A stretch of DNA of 64,000 nucleotides from JADJYF01 sp965278995 (GCA_965278995.1 OZ257136.1:5084001-5148000); one strand, 5' to 3'; counted from the first letter of the stretch, positions 8,195-17,836 are shown. Numbers and translations: made by a program. Notes: generated by a model from the sequence alone, not told the origin.

Positions 8195-9160
8195 TCAGGC
8201 GTTGCTGCAGGTAAGCGGCGCCGCTGTGCTCCAGTCCAGTGCCTGGTCGGATACTTCGAGTTTAATCTGCGACCACTTGAGCGCGATTTCGTCGACGGTT
8301 CCTTCGACGCCAAGCTTGTAGTTGCCGAGGTTGAGCTCTGCGGCCGGGCGCCCCAGCAGCTGGGTGACGGCATACGCTGCTTCGTGGGTCTCCAGCATCC
8401 GCGGCTGCCAGCGCCCGAAGACCTTCGGATTGTCGGCGTATTCTTCGGTCATGCCGGTACGGATGAACGGCAACATCAGGCAGCAGGCGGTGGCCATGTT
8501 GCCGGCCTTGCCGAGATTCACGCGCAGCATTTCGGGCAGGCGCAGGACTGCCCAGTTGGCCACCACATAACCAGGCACGGCAACGCCGGGCTCGATCGAC
8601 TGCATCGACGAGATATAGACGAACTGAACCGGATTGTTGTGATAGACCGCTTCGCCGGCCCATAGATGGGTCATGTAGACGAAGCCATCGATTTTGGTTT
8701 CCATGACCATCTTGGATTCGGCCAGGTTCTCGATGAATTCACGGCGCACACGCGCACGCCGCTCGGCACGGCTCTCGCCTTCGATCTCGGGCAGAGCGCG
8801 ACCAAAGCGATAACCTTTTTCGGTCAGACCGGAATTGCAGATGACGATGTCTGGACCTTTGCCTTCCATCTGCTCGATGACATAGCTGCGCGAAGCCCAC
8901 AGGTCGCGCGTGTTGGTGACGTCGGCCTGCATGGCGAAAGCCTTGACGCCTTGAGCACGCATCGCGTCGACCATGTCGAAGCCGTCGCGATAGCTCGAAT
9001 GAAAATGCACGCCGACCACGGCGGCGCCGTTGGCTGCCGCTGCCATGGCGAGACCCTGACCGATGCCGCCGTCTTTGCCCGAGCCCGTGATCAGCACGCG
9101 CTTGCCGGCGAACGTATTCCCGGGAAAATTAAATTTTTTGTACTCAGCGGAAAATGCCAT
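8195..9160 (-). CDS. SDR family oxidoreductase with atypical YxxxN active site
   Basis: A 321-residue short-chain dehydrogenase/reductase. The start is the ATG at 9160, preceded by a good ribosome-binding site (AAGGAGAG); the frame extends further upstream but that part looks non-coding. Rossmann features are clear: GKRVLITGSGKDGGIGQGLA (glycine-rich NAD(P) loop), DVTN and ICNSG in place of the usual NAG. The catalytic strand is YISSMQS, but the expected YxxxK reads YVVAN, so the lysine that lowers the tyrosine pKa is replaced by asparagine. The C-terminus is longer than in minimal SDRs. It diverges from a flavin monooxygenase. Activity as a classical dehydrogenase is therefore uncertain. Confidence 0.85.
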   Translation of the reverse strand: MAFSAEYKKFNFPGNTFAGKRVLITGSGKDGGIGQGLAMAAAANGAAVVGVHFHSSYRDGFDMVDAMRAQGVKAFAMQADVTNTRDLWASRSYVIEQMEGKGPDIVICNSGLTEKGYRFGRALPEIEGESRAERRARVRREFIENLAESKMVMETKIDGFVYMTHLWAGEAVYHNNPVQFVYISSMQSIEPGVAVPGYVVANWAVLRLPEMLRVNLGKAGNMATACCLMLPFIRTGMTEEYADNPKVFGRWQPRMLETHEAAYAVTQLLGRPAAELNLGNYKLGVEGTVDEIALKWSQIKLEVSDQALDWSTAAPLTCSNA

Positions 9161-9334
9161 GAACGCTCTCCTTGTTACGCACGATGGGCCTGCCCGCTTC
9201 ACGTTAATGGATTGTGCATAGCGGATCCAGCGTGCAACGCGGCAATCGACCGGCTTGCAGCGCAGCATCGGCGGGTTGGCGCCAAATACCCGGGCTGTGC
9301 GATCATCGGCGAGTTACACCCCGACGATTACAGC

Positions 9335-10804
9335 ATGATTGACTCCGCTTCGACTCCGCGCGCCATTCGCGTCATCGTCATCGGTGCCGGCATGTCCGGC
9401 ATCCTGACCGGCATCCGGCTGCAGCAAGCGGGTATCACCGATTTCGTCATCTATGAAAAAGCGACGAGCCTCGGTGGTACCTGGCGGGAAAATACCTATC
9501 CTGGTCTGAGCTGCGATGTGCCCTCGCACCATTACGTTTATTCGTTCGAACCGAATGCCGAGTGGAGCCATCTGTTCTCGCCGGGGCCGGAGATCCGCGC
9601 CTATTTCGAGTGCGCAGCCGTGAAGTACGGCGTGATGCGGTATCTCCGTTTCGGCAAACGGGTCACGCACGCCGTCTTCTCTGACGGCCGTTGGCAGGTG
9701 ACTTTTGCCGATGGCGAAAGCGATGTTGCCGATGTCGTTATCGCTGCTACGGGTGTGTTGCATCATCCGGTCTATCCGGACATCCCCGGGCTGGCCGATT
9801 TCGACGGCCCCAGTTTTCATACTGCGCGGTGGGATCACGATGTTCCACTGGATGGGCAACGCGTCGGCATCATCGGCACCGGCTCGACCGCCACGCAGGT
9901 CGTGCCGGCAATCGTCGACCGGGTCAGCCAGCTCGAACTGTTTCAGCGCACGCCGCAATGGATACTGCCTTATCCCAACCCGGCCTACAGCGATGAGGAT
10001 CGCGCCATGTTCCGTGACAACCCGGAACGGATGGGCGAGCTTTTCGAGCAGATGGCTGCGCAGTTCAACAACACGTTCGCACGCGCCGTGATTGGCGATC
10101 GCGATCAGATGGAGCGCATCGAGCAGCGTTGCCGCATGAATCTCGAGCACAACGTCATGGATGACGCGCTGCGCCGCAGATTGACGCCGGACTACCAGGT
10201 TGCCTGCAAGCGACTGATAATGTCGGATACGTTCTACCCGGCAATTCAGCGACCGAACGCAGCACTGGTCACCGAGCGCATCGAGCGTGTAGAGGCGCGC
10301 GGTGTCCGCACTGTCGACGGCGTGTTGCACGAACTCGACCTGCTGGTTCTCGCCACCGGATTTGACGGGCACCGGTTCATGCGCGATATCGACATGACCG
10401 GCATCGATGGTTATCGCCTCGAGCAGGCCTGGAAAGACAGTACGCAGGCACATCGCTGCATGACGCTGCCCGGGTTCCCGAATTTCTTCGCGTTGATTGG
10501 CCCGAACAGTCCGATAGGTAATTTTTCACTGATCCTGATTGCTGAAATGCAGGTCGATTATTTGCTCAAGCTCATTGAGCCGCTGCGTGCCGGGCATGCG
10601 CGCGCGATCGTACCGACAGCCGCTGCAACCGCTGCGTTCAACGCTGAGCTTCAAGTCGCGATGAAGCAAACCGTGTGGGTCTCCGGTTGCCGCAGTTGGT
10701 ATCTCGACAAAAACGGGACACCGGTAACGTGGCCGTGGTCTTTCGACCGCTTCGAGGCCGACATGCGCACACCGGTGATGGAAGAATTCGAACTGCTTGC
10801 CTGA
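9335..10804 (+). CDS. Flavin-containing Baeyer-Villiger-type monooxygenase
   Basis: A 489-residue FAD/NADPH monooxygenase. The start is the ATG of MIDSASTPRAIRVIVIG; the open frame further upstream is antisense to the SDR gene. Motifs in order: GAGMSG FAD dinucleotide-binding loop near residue 18, GGTWRENTYPGLSCD after the second strand, the Baeyer-Villiger fingerprint FDGPSFHTARWDHD (FxGxxxHxxxWD), a second Rossmann loop GTGSTATQ for NADPH, and the ATGFD strand near the C-terminus. The family inserts oxygen next to ketones to give esters or lactones. An epoxide hydrolase-like gene follows, suggesting consecutive ring or ester processing; that link is inference. Confidence 0.9.
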   Translation: MIDSASTPRAIRVIVIGAGMSGILTGIRLQQAGITDFVIYEKATSLGGTWRENTYPGLSCDVPSHHYVYSFEPNAEWSHLFSPGPEIRAYFECAAVKYGVMRYLRFGKRVTHAVFSDGRWQVTFADGESDVADVVIAATGVLHHPVYPDIPGLADFDGPSFHTARWDHDVPLDGQRVGIIGTGSTATQVVPAIVDRVSQLELFQRTPQWILPYPNPAYSDEDRAMFRDNPERMGELFEQMAAQFNNTFARAVIGDRDQMERIEQRCRMNLEHNVMDDALRRRLTPDYQVACKRLIMSDTFYPAIQRPNAALVTERIERVEARGVRTVDGVLHELDLLVLATGFDGHRFMRDIDMTGIDGYRLEQAWKDSTQAHRCMTLPGFPNFFALIGPNSPIGNFSLILIAEMQVDYLLKLIEPLRAGHARAIVPTAAATAAFNAELQVAMKQTVWVSGCRSWYLDKNGTPVTWPWSFDRFEADMRTPVMEEFELLA

Positions 10805-10828
10805 TGCTGCGGCACCGGGACGTGCCGC

Positions 10829-10859
10829 CATTGTCGATAGGCGTAGACCATCGACAATG
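10829..10859. other. Hairpin between the monooxygenase and hydrolase genes
   Basis: Perfect 10-bp inverted repeat CATTGTCGAT/ATCGACAATG with an 11-nt loop. It may attenuate transcription into the downstream gene or act as a weak terminator; no T-run follows. Confidence 0.4.
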
Positions 10860-10901
10860 AAGGAAAAGAAAAATCACCATCTTGCCCCTGGAGCGCTGCA
10901 C

Positions 10902-11939
10902 ATGACTGCATTCAAACACAGCTTTCTCAACGTGAATGGCGCGCGACTGCACGTCGTCGAAGCCGGGCATGGGCCGCTGGTAGTATTGCTGCACGGCTTT
11001 CCCGAGCTGTGGTATTCGTGGCGTCACCAACTGTCGTTTCTGGCGGCGCAGGGTTATCGCGCAGTTGCTTACGATCAGCGCGGTTACGGACGATCGTCGA
11101 AATTCTGGCAGACCGAGGCGTACCGCATCGGGCGCCTGGTCGATGATGTCGTGGGCGTCGTTCACGCGCTCGGCGAAAGCCGCGCCGTCGTGGTCGGCCA
11201 TGACTGGGGTGCGCCGGTCGCGTGGACGTCGGCGTGGCTGCATCCCGAGGTGTTCCGCGGTGTCATGGGCATGAGCGTTCCGTTTTCCGGGCGTGGGCTG
11301 ATCGCGTTACCTGGCAGCCCTTTCGGCGAACATCGACCAGATGACTATCACCGGGAACTTGCTGGCCCCGGTCAAGATTTCTATCAGACGTATTTCGGCA
11401 CGTTGGGACCGATCATCGACGAGTTCGAAGCCGATGCCACGGGTTGGATCCGCGACATCGTCTATTCAGTTTCCGGCGAAGGCATGCTGGAAGCAGGCTT
11501 CGACATCACCGCTGCAGATCCCATCTCGTTGATCCGCCAGAGTGCGCTCTGCGTGCCGCATGGCACGCGCATGCGCGAACGTTTTCTGACGCCGGCACGC
11601 ATGCCGGCCTGGTTCAACGAGACTGATCTGGCCGTATTCGTCGAAGCGTTCGAGGGCGGCGGACTTGCAGGGCCGCTCAGTTACTACCGCAATCTGGATG
11701 CCGACTGGCACGACCTCGAGTCGCAGCGGGATCAACCGTTGACGGTGCCGGCGTTTTTTCTCGGTGCCGAGTTCGATGTCGCGACCTGGTGGGGTGCCGA
11801 AGCAATCGCGCGTGCAGGCGAACGTATGACGGACTGGCGTGGCAGCCGGGTGTTCGAACGCTGTGGGCATTGGCTGCAGCAGGAACGTCCGGACGACACT
11901 AACGCCGTCCTGCTCGAGTTCCTGCGCAGCCTGAACTGA
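10902..11939 (+). CDS. Alpha/beta hydrolase, epoxide hydrolase-like
   Basis: A 345-residue alpha/beta hydrolase. The chosen ATG at 10902 gives MTAFKHSFLNVNGARLHVVEAG and has GGAG about 10 bases before it; an ATG at 10857 is an alternative lacking homology-like sequence. Epoxide-hydrolase features are HGFPELWYSWRHQ (oxyanion-hole HGxP), the nucleophile aspartate D101 in VGHDWGAPVAW, and a C-terminal histidine in CGHWLQQE. The acidic residue in the third position and cap tyrosines are expected but not mapped. It opens epoxides to vicinal diols by a covalent ester intermediate. It lies 97 bases after the monooxygenase on the same strand. Confidence 0.87.
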   Translation: MTAFKHSFLNVNGARLHVVEAGHGPLVVLLHGFPELWYSWRHQLSFLAAQGYRAVAYDQRGYGRSSKFWQTEAYRIGRLVDDVVGVVHALGESRAVVVGHDWGAPVAWTSAWLHPEVFRGVMGMSVPFSGRGLIALPGSPFGEHRPDDYHRELAGPGQDFYQTYFGTLGPIIDEFEADATGWIRDIVYSVSGEGMLEAGFDITAADPISLIRQSALCVPHGTRMRERFLTPARMPAWFNETDLAVFVEAFEGGGLAGPLSYYRNLDADWHDLESQRDQPLTVPAFFLGAEFDVATWWGAEAIARAGERMTDWRGSRVFERCGHWLQQERPDDTNAVLLEFLRSLN

Positions 11940-11943
11940 ACAG

Positions 11944-11959
11944 AGCGCCGACTGGCGCT
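11944..11959. terminator. Short hairpin between converging genes
   Basis: AGCGCC-GACT-GGCGCT sits between the epoxide hydrolase stop and the MAPEG stop, so it could serve both strands. The 6-bp stem is short and no T-run is present. Confidence 0.35.
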
Positions 11960-11963
11960 GTGC

Positions 11964-12374
11964 TCAGGTTGTTTCCAGCAGTTTGATGATCCAGTAGATC
12001 CAGATACCAAGCTGTGCGCTGAACAGCGTCGCACGGAGCGCCACCATGGGTTTCGAGGTTGAGATGATGTGCACGACCGACTGACCCATCCGACAATAAA
12101 GCAGGATCATCGCGAGACCGTCAGTGATCGCACTGTTACCGGTAGCAATGGCAAGCAGCATGAGACCGACGGAGCCAGCAAGATATTCGAGCGAATTCGC
12201 ATGTGAGCGAGTGATGCGCTGGCCTGCTGGATTGAGGTCTTTGCCGTCAGGTTGGAACGCATTGAGTTCCTTTTCACCTTTGGCAGTCGCAATGACACGT
12301 GTTCCAACGAGCACGATACTCAAAGCGACAGACCACGAAACAAGCCCGATCAGGGCTGTACTGGTAGCACTCAT
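11964..12374 (-). CDS. MAPEG family membrane protein
   Basis: A 136-residue membrane protein of the MAPEG superfamily (membrane-associated proteins in eicosanoid and glutathione metabolism). The ATG at 12374 follows AAGGAGAGG, which decides the start. About four hydrophobic segments are present, and the family core shows as LNPAGQRITRSHANSLEYLAG (the conserved RxxRAHxNxxE-like stretch of MAPEG proteins) followed by RMGQSVVHIISTSKP. Bacterial MAPEGs often have glutathione transferase or peroxidase activity, but many are uncharacterised. It is separated from the divergent GGDEF-EAL gene by about 150 bases. Confidence 0.83.
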   Translation of the reverse strand: MSATSTALIGLVSWSVALSIVLVGTRVIATAKGEKELNAFQPDGKDLNPAGQRITRSHANSLEYLAGSVGLMLLAIATGNSAITDGLAMILLYCRMGQSVVHIISTSKPMVALRATLFSAQLGIWIYWIIKLLETT

Positions 12375-12527
12375 AAATCCTCTCCTTTTGGACCATCCCC
12401 CCGGACGGCTGATAGCAGCATAGCAGCTTGATCTCACGGGCTCGTCTGAGAGACCGTGAGAACCTGAACTTTCCATGCCCGAGGCCGCTACTACGAATCA
12501 CGTAATTCTAGTGAGCGGGAACTGACG

Positions 12528-14645
12528 GTGGTGCGGAACAGCGCTTCGATTATTGCGAATGTAGGCGTGGGCAGTGCATTTGCCGTCGCGATCGCACTCT
12601 CGGCGCTGCCATCAGAAAACGCTGAAATCGCTCTTGGCTGTCTGTTACTGATGCTTGCTCTGGCGTGGGTGAGCGCGCGACGACATCACCGTGTCGCTGT
12701 GCCGCTCCGCAATCTGTCGGAGCTGGTGTGCCGTATCAGTGAGTCGCACGACTATGCTCTACGCGCGGTAGTGAGTCAGACTGACGAGTTCAGCGTTCTC
12801 GCTACGAGCTTGAATGCAATGCTGAATGCCATCGAGCAACGCGACCGTCAGCGTCAGCAGGACATGACACGGAATATCTATGAGCTCGAACGGAAGTCGC
12901 GCGATCTAAGCAACGAGATCAGCGAGCGCACCACCACTCAGGTGCTGCTCGTGCACGCCGAGCAGCGCTTCCAGAGCGCTTTCGAGAGCGCCGCCATCGG
13001 CATGATTCTGATCGATCGCGGGCGTCAGCTGCAACACGTCAATCAGGCGTTTGCCGATATGCTCGGTTATCAGCGCGATGAACTGAACCGCAAGTACATT
13101 CGCGAACTGTCGCATCCCGATGACATCGGAATCGGAGTCGAACAATACGAGCGATTGCTGGCCGGCACCGCTGAAAATTATCAGATCGAAAAGCGTTATA
13201 TGCACCAGGATGGACACGCCATCTGGGCGCTGTGTTCCGTTTCTGCTGTGCGCAAGGCGAACGGCGATTACGACTACGCGCTGGCCCAGGTGCAGGACAT
13301 CACTGCTGCACACCAGCTCTCCAGGGAACTCTCCTATCAGGCCACTCACGATTCCTTGACCGGATTGGTCAACCGGCGCGAATTCGAGGCACGTATCGAA
13401 CACGCGCTTGAACGAACGTGGCGGAGCGGCAAAGAACACGCGGTCTGCTATCTCGACCTCGATCAGTTCAAAGTCATCAACGATACCTGCGGTCACGTTG
13501 CTGGCGATGAACTCTTGCGCCAGATTGCGAGCGTACTGTCCTCACATATGCGTGCCAGCGACACTGTCGCGCGGCTCGGTGGCGATGAATTCGGATTGTT
13601 GATGGAAGGCTGCGGTCTGCTGCAAAGTCAGCGGGTGGCAGACAACATTCGTACCGCCATCGAGGATTTCCAATTTGTTTGGGACGACAAACGGTTTCGC
13701 GTCGGGGCGAGCGTAGGTCTGGTGCCAATCAACACCGAAAGCTCGAGTGTCACCGAAGTGCTGCAGCAGGCTGATACCGCGTGCTACGCGGCCAAGGACC
13801 TTGGCCGCAATCGCGTGCATGTGTTCTCACGCGACGACGTCGAGCTGGCCAAGCGGCACGGCGAGATGCAATGGGTCAACAAGATTCAGAATGCGCTGGA
13901 AAAAAATCAGTTCCGTCTGTACGTTCAACCGATAGTGCCGGTGCAGCGCTCGGCGCGGCACTACGAGCATTACGAAGTCCTCATCCGGATGATAGATGAC
14001 TCTGGTAGCGAGATCCCGCCGGGCGCTTTTCTACCGGCGGCGGAGCGCTACAACCTGGCTGGACAAATCGATCGCTGGGTCGTCAGTGGCCTGCTCGACT
14101 GGCTCGCCGATAATCCGCTCGAGCGCGCCCGTATCGACATGATCTCGGTCAATCTGTCCGGACTCACGCTGGCCGACGAATCGTTTCTCAGCTATGTCAT
14201 CGAACGCCTGCGCACGACGCGGGTGCCGAGCACGAAGCTCTGCTTCGAAATCACCGAGACAGCCGTGATCTCGAATCTTTCAATGGCGACGCACTTCATC
14301 AAGACGTTGAAAGAACTGGGCTGCCAGTTTGCGCTCGACGATTTTGGCAGTGGCTTGTCGTCGTTCGCCTACCTCAAGAACCTGCCGGTCGATTATCTGA
14401 AGATCGATGGTATGTTCGTGCGCGACATCCACATCGACCCGATAGATCGCGCTCTGGTTCGTTCAATCAACGACGTCGGCAAAGTGATGGGCAAGAAGAC
14501 CATCGCCGAATTTGTCGAGAACGACGCGATCATGCGTGTGTTGGCGGACCTCGGTATCGATTTCGCGCAGGGCTATGGTGTTGGCAAGCCCTTTGCGCTC
14601 GATACGCTGGTTAGCACAATGCCGGCGCTGGCCGCCAATCAATAG
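12528..14645 (+). CDS. Bifunctional-architecture c-di-GMP protein: HAMP-PAS-GGDEF-EAL
   Basis: 705 residues from a GTG start (an adjacent GTG and an upstream CTG are alternatives; an in-frame stop lies at 12465). Order: two close transmembrane helices (about residues 6-55), a HAMP-like linker, a PAS domain (about 145-260), GGDEF and EAL. The cyclase site RLGGDEFGLL near residue 350 is intact, with an RASD inhibitory I-site five residues before it. The phosphodiesterase half has EVL for EAL near 482 plus NLSG, CFEITET, DDFGSG, YLKID and FAQGYGVGKP, so catalytic residues look complete. It probably makes or breaks c-di-GMP in response to a PAS ligand. The lack of a periplasmic sensor between the helices is unusual for a HAMP protein. 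Confidence 0.9.
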   Translation: MVRNSASIIANVGVGSAFAVAIALSALPSENAEIALGCLLLMLALAWVSARRHHRVAVPLRNLSELVCRISESHDYALRAVVSQTDEFSVLATSLNAMLNAIEQRDRQRQQDMTRNIYELERKSRDLSNEISERTTTQVLLVHAEQRFQSAFESAAIGMILIDRGRQLQHVNQAFADMLGYQRDELNRKYIRELSHPDDIGIGVEQYERLLAGTAENYQIEKRYMHQDGHAIWALCSVSAVRKANGDYDYALAQVQDITAAHQLSRELSYQATHDSLTGLVNRREFEARIEHALERTWRSGKEHAVCYLDLDQFKVINDTCGHVAGDELLRQIASVLSSHMRASDTVARLGGDEFGLLMEGCGLLQSQRVADNIRTAIEDFQFVWDDKRFRVGASVGLVPINTESSSVTEVLQQADTACYAAKDLGRNRVHVFSRDDVELAKRHGEMQWVNKIQNALEKNQFRLYVQPIVPVQRSARHYEHYEVLIRMIDDSGSEIPPGAFLPAAERYNLAGQIDRWVVSGLLDWLADNPLERARIDMISVNLSGLTLADESFLSYVIERLRTTRVPSTKLCFEITETAVISNLSMATHFIKTLKELGCQFALDDFGSGLSSFAYLKNLPVDYLKIDGMFVRDIHIDPIDRALVRSINDVGKVMGKKTIAEFVENDAIMRVLADLGIDFAQGYGVGKPFALDTLVSTMPALAANQ

Positions 14646-14662
14646 ACGTGTCAATAAGCCGC

Positions 14663-15709
14663 TCAGCGCGGCGGATACAGTCGCAATTCACTTATCGCAT
14701 TGCGGACCGGGCCGTGAAAAGCACGCGTTGCACATAGCACGCCGCGGTTGCGCGTCAGGCCCGCGCCGCGTGAGAAATCGAGCGCGCGGCCGTCGATGTC
14801 AGTCACGACGACATCTGCGCATTCAGCCACGATCATGCCGGCGGCATGATCCCAGATCCGTTCCACGTAACCCGCTTGCGTCGGCAGGCGCAGGTAGACA
14901 TCGGCCTGGCCGCGCGCAACGACGGCGTATTTGCATTGACTGTCCAATCGCGCCGGCGCGCCGCGCGCGCCGAGCAGGGCGACAACTCGCCCGGTGTCGT
15001 CGAGTCTTGAATGAGCAGCTTCCACCGAAGCACACACGCGCATCGTTTCGATATTCGGTTCGCGAACTGGCGCAAGACGGCTTCGCCCACTCTGCCAGGC
15101 GTCGATGGGGGCGCTCCAGCTGCCACTGTCACGGGTCGCATGAAACAGCGTGCCGCGCGGATCCGGATCATCGAAAGGTCGCTCGAAATCTGCACTGAGA
15201 TTCGGGCAACCGAGAATGCCGAGCACGACAACGCCACGTTCAATTAGCGCCAGTGAGACGGCGTATTGCCCATTACGCAGGAACCCTTTGGTGCCATCGA
15301 CCGGGTCGAGCGTCCAGTAGCTTTCGGCGGTGGCGTCGTGATTACCGAGATCGATGGCATCCATCACCTCGTCGATGCATGCGCCGTCCCATACCGGTCG
15401 GACTGCCTCAGCGACAGCGACGCGCAGGCGCTCGTTGCCGGCACTGCGGAGCGTCGCCGCATTTTCTTCACCGACCAGGGTGAGTGCGCCGAAACCGGCC
15501 TGCAGGCGCGCTGCGATAACGGCCTGGGCAGCATAGTCGGCAACGGTGACCGGGCTACTGTCGTCTTTACTGTGCTGGCGGATGCTGGCGAGATTACTCT
15601 GGACGTGACGGGTGACCTGGCACGCTGCGGCGACTGCCTCGAGTGCCACCTCAAGGGACCGATCAAGGGCAAGAGCGTTCGGTTCTGGCGGGGTGTTATC
15701 AGTGGTCAC
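14663..15709 (-). CDS. Inositol monophosphatase-family 3'(2'),5'-bisphosphate nucleotidase
   Basis: A 348-residue member of the inositol monophosphatase superfamily, close to the HAL2/CysQ type that dephosphorylates 3'-phosphoadenosine 5'-phosphate from sulfate assimilation. Mg-binding motifs are the early glutamates in LVGEENAATL, then WTLDPVDGTKGFLRNGQYAV (DPxDGT), and the C-terminal ERIWDHAAGMIVAECADVVVTD (WDxAAG). The GTKGFLR version of motif 2 and the length match HAL2-like enzymes better than the roughly 260-residue IMPase/CysQ proteins. It converges with the GGDEF-EAL gene and diverges from acs with a 160-base gap. Confidence 0.87.
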   Translation of the reverse strand: MTTDNTPPEPNALALDRSLEVALEAVAAACQVTRHVQSNLASIRQHSKDDSSPVTVADYAAQAVIAARLQAGFGALTLVGEENAATLRSAGNERLRVAVAEAVRPVWDGACIDEVMDAIDLGNHDATAESYWTLDPVDGTKGFLRNGQYAVSLALIERGVVVLGILGCPNLSADFERPFDDPDPRGTLFHATRDSGSWSAPIDAWQSGRSRLAPVREPNIETMRVCASVEAAHSRLDDTGRVVALLGARGAPARLDSQCKYAVVARGQADVYLRLPTQAGYVERIWDHAAGMIVAECADVVVTDIDGRALDFSRGAGLTRNRGVLCATRAFHGPVRNAISELRLYPPR

Positions 15710-15868
15710 GTCGATCCTCGGCTCAACTCGCTACACGTTCCGTTCGCTCGTCTGACGACTCGCATCGCTGTGTTAATATTCGGGCGAAGCACGCGCAGTA
15801 TAAACGGTGTCGCCGCCAGCTGAGCGGGCCGATGCCGTCGTTCAGCTTTGCGCGGAGGAGTGCACCCG

Positions 15869-17806
15869 ATGTCCGACAGCCGAACCTATCCCGTCCCCGC
15901 TGCACTCGCTGCCACGGCGCACATCGATGCCGCGCAATACGACGCGATGTATCGGCGGTCGCTCGCCGAACCGGATGCATTCTGGGCCGAGCAGGCTGAG
16001 CAATTTGTGACCTGGGAACGTCGCTGGGAAACCGTCTCCAGTGGCGACTTTCATCGCGCGGACGCTCGCTGGTTCGACGGTGCGCGCCTGAACGTCGCGT
16101 ACAACTGCCTCGATCGACATCTCGCTACGCGCGGCGACCAGACTGCGATCATCTGGGAGGGCGACGACCCGACTCAGCACAAGCACATCACTTATCGCGA
16201 ATTGCACGGCGAAGTGTGCCGTTTCGCGAATGTGCTGAAAGCCGGTGGCGTCGTCAAAGGCGACCGGGTTTCCATCTATATGCCGATGATCCCCGAAGCG
16301 GCGGTCGCGATGCTGGCGTGTGCACGCATCGGCGCTGTGCATTCCGTCGTGTTCGGTGGATTCTCGCCGGATGCGCTGAAAGATCGCATTCTCGACTCCG
16401 ACTGCGGCGCGGTCATCACTGCCGACGAGGGTGTGCGCGGCGGTCGTTCGGTGCCGCTCAAGGTCAACGTCGACAAGGCGCTCGAAAGCTGCCCGGCAGT
16501 CAAAGCGGTGTTTGTCGTTCGACACACCGGGCACGCGGTCAACTGGGTCGCCGGCCGCGATCACTGGTACCACGAGGCCATGGCAGGCGCGTCCAGTGAA
16601 TGTCCGCCGGAATCGATGGAAGCCGAAGACCCGCTGTTCATCCTGTATACCTCGGGCTCGACTGGCAAACCTAAAGGCGTCCTGCATACCAGTGGCGGCT
16701 ATCTGCTGTTCGCGGCGATGACGCACAAATATGTGTTCGATTATCGCGACGGCGAGGTCTACTGGTGTACTGCCGACGTCGGCTGGGTTACAGGCCACTC
16801 GTACATCATCTACGGTCCGCTCGCCAACGGCGCGATTACGCTGATGTTCGAAGGCGTGCCGACCTATCCCGATGCCGGGCGTTTCTGGGAAGTGATCGAC
16901 AAACATCAGGTCAATATTTTCTACACGGCGCCGACAGCGTTGCGAGCTCTGATGGGCCAGGGCGACGCGCCGGTCAGGCGCAGTCGCCGGACCAGTCTGC
17001 GCATCCTCGGCTCGGTCGGTGAGCCGATCAACCCGGAAGCCTGGGAGTGGTACTACAAGGTGGTCGGCGAGCAGCGTTGCCCGATAGTCGATACGTGGTG
17101 GCAGACCGAGACCGGTGGCGTGATGATCACGCCATTGCCAGGCGCACGCGCGCTGAAACCAGGTTCGGCGACACTGCCGTTCTTCGGTGTCGAACCGGCG
17201 CTGGTCGATGAGCAAGGGCAGGAGCTGAAAGGAGCGACATCCGGTTCGCTCGTCATCAAGCGTTCGTGGCCAGGGCAGATGCGCACGGTCTATGGCGATC
17301 ACGAACGCTTTCGCGAAACCTATTTCAAAATGTTCCCTGGTCGCTACTTCACCGGTGATGGCGCCCGTCGCGACGAAGATGGCTATTATTGGATTACGGG
17401 TCGCGTCGACGATGTTATCAATGTCTCCGGGCACCGCTTGGGCACGGCGGAAGTCGAGAGTGCGCTGGTGCTGCATAGCGCGGTGTCGGAGGCAGCCGTC
17501 GTCGGCTATCCACATGACATCAAAGGGCAGGGTATCTACGCGTATGTCACGCTCATGCATGATCAGGAACCGAGCGAGGCTTTGCGCAAGGAACTCGTCG
17601 CCCATGTCCGCAAGGAAATCGGCGCCATCGCAACGCCAGACGTTATTCAGTGGGCCCCCGGTCTGCCGAAAACGCGTTCCGGCAAGATCATGCGGCGCAT
17701 CCTGCGCAAGGTCGCAGCCAACGAACTCGACAACCTTGGCGACACCAGCACACTGGCCGACCCCTCCGTGGTCGACGCGCTCGTCGCCAATCGAGCCAAT
17801 CAGTAG
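15869..17806 (+). CDS. acs: Acetyl-CoA synthetase
   Basis: A 645-residue AMP-forming acetyl-CoA ligase producing acetyl-CoA from acetate, ATP and CoA. The ATG at 15869 follows GGAGGAG. Motifs: P-loop-like YTSGSTGKPKGVLHT, VGWVTGHSYIIYGPL, the WWQTETGG adenylate site, the hinge VINVSGHRLGTAEVESAL, and C-terminal PKTRSGKIMRRILRK, whose lysine is the usual acetylation control site. The length is exactly that of the family. It leads a run with phaE and phaC on the same strand at 30-base spacing, so acetyl-CoA supply and PHA polymerisation may be co-transcribed. Confidence 0.96.
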   Translation: MSDSRTYPVPAALAATAHIDAAQYDAMYRRSLAEPDAFWAEQAEQFVTWERRWETVSSGDFHRADARWFDGARLNVAYNCLDRHLATRGDQTAIIWEGDDPTQHKHITYRELHGEVCRFANVLKAGGVVKGDRVSIYMPMIPEAAVAMLACARIGAVHSVVFGGFSPDALKDRILDSDCGAVITADEGVRGGRSVPLKVNVDKALESCPAVKAVFVVRHTGHAVNWVAGRDHWYHEAMAGASSECPPESMEAEDPLFILYTSGSTGKPKGVLHTSGGYLLFAAMTHKYVFDYRDGEVYWCTADVGWVTGHSYIIYGPLANGAITLMFEGVPTYPDAGRFWEVIDKHQVNIFYTAPTALRALMGQGDAPVRRSRRTSLRILGSVGEPINPEAWEWYYKVVGEQRCPIVDTWWQTETGGVMITPLPGARALKPGSATLPFFGVEPALVDEQGQELKGATSGSLVIKRSWPGQMRTVYGDHERFRETYFKMFPGRYFTGDGARRDEDGYYWITGRVDDVINVSGHRLGTAEVESALVLHSAVSEAAVVGYPHDIKGQGIYAYVTLMHDQEPSEALRKELVAHVRKEIGAIATPDVIQWAPGLPKTRSGKIMRRILRKVAANELDNLGDTSTLADPSVVDALVANRANQ

Positions 17807-17836
17807 CGGCACGATCCGCGCGAGGAGAGTGCGCCG

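Noticed and set aside
9314..10453. 379-codon minus-strand open frame opposite the flavin monooxygenase
   Set aside because: The plus-strand product has FAD, fingerprint and NADPH motifs; the antisense has none.
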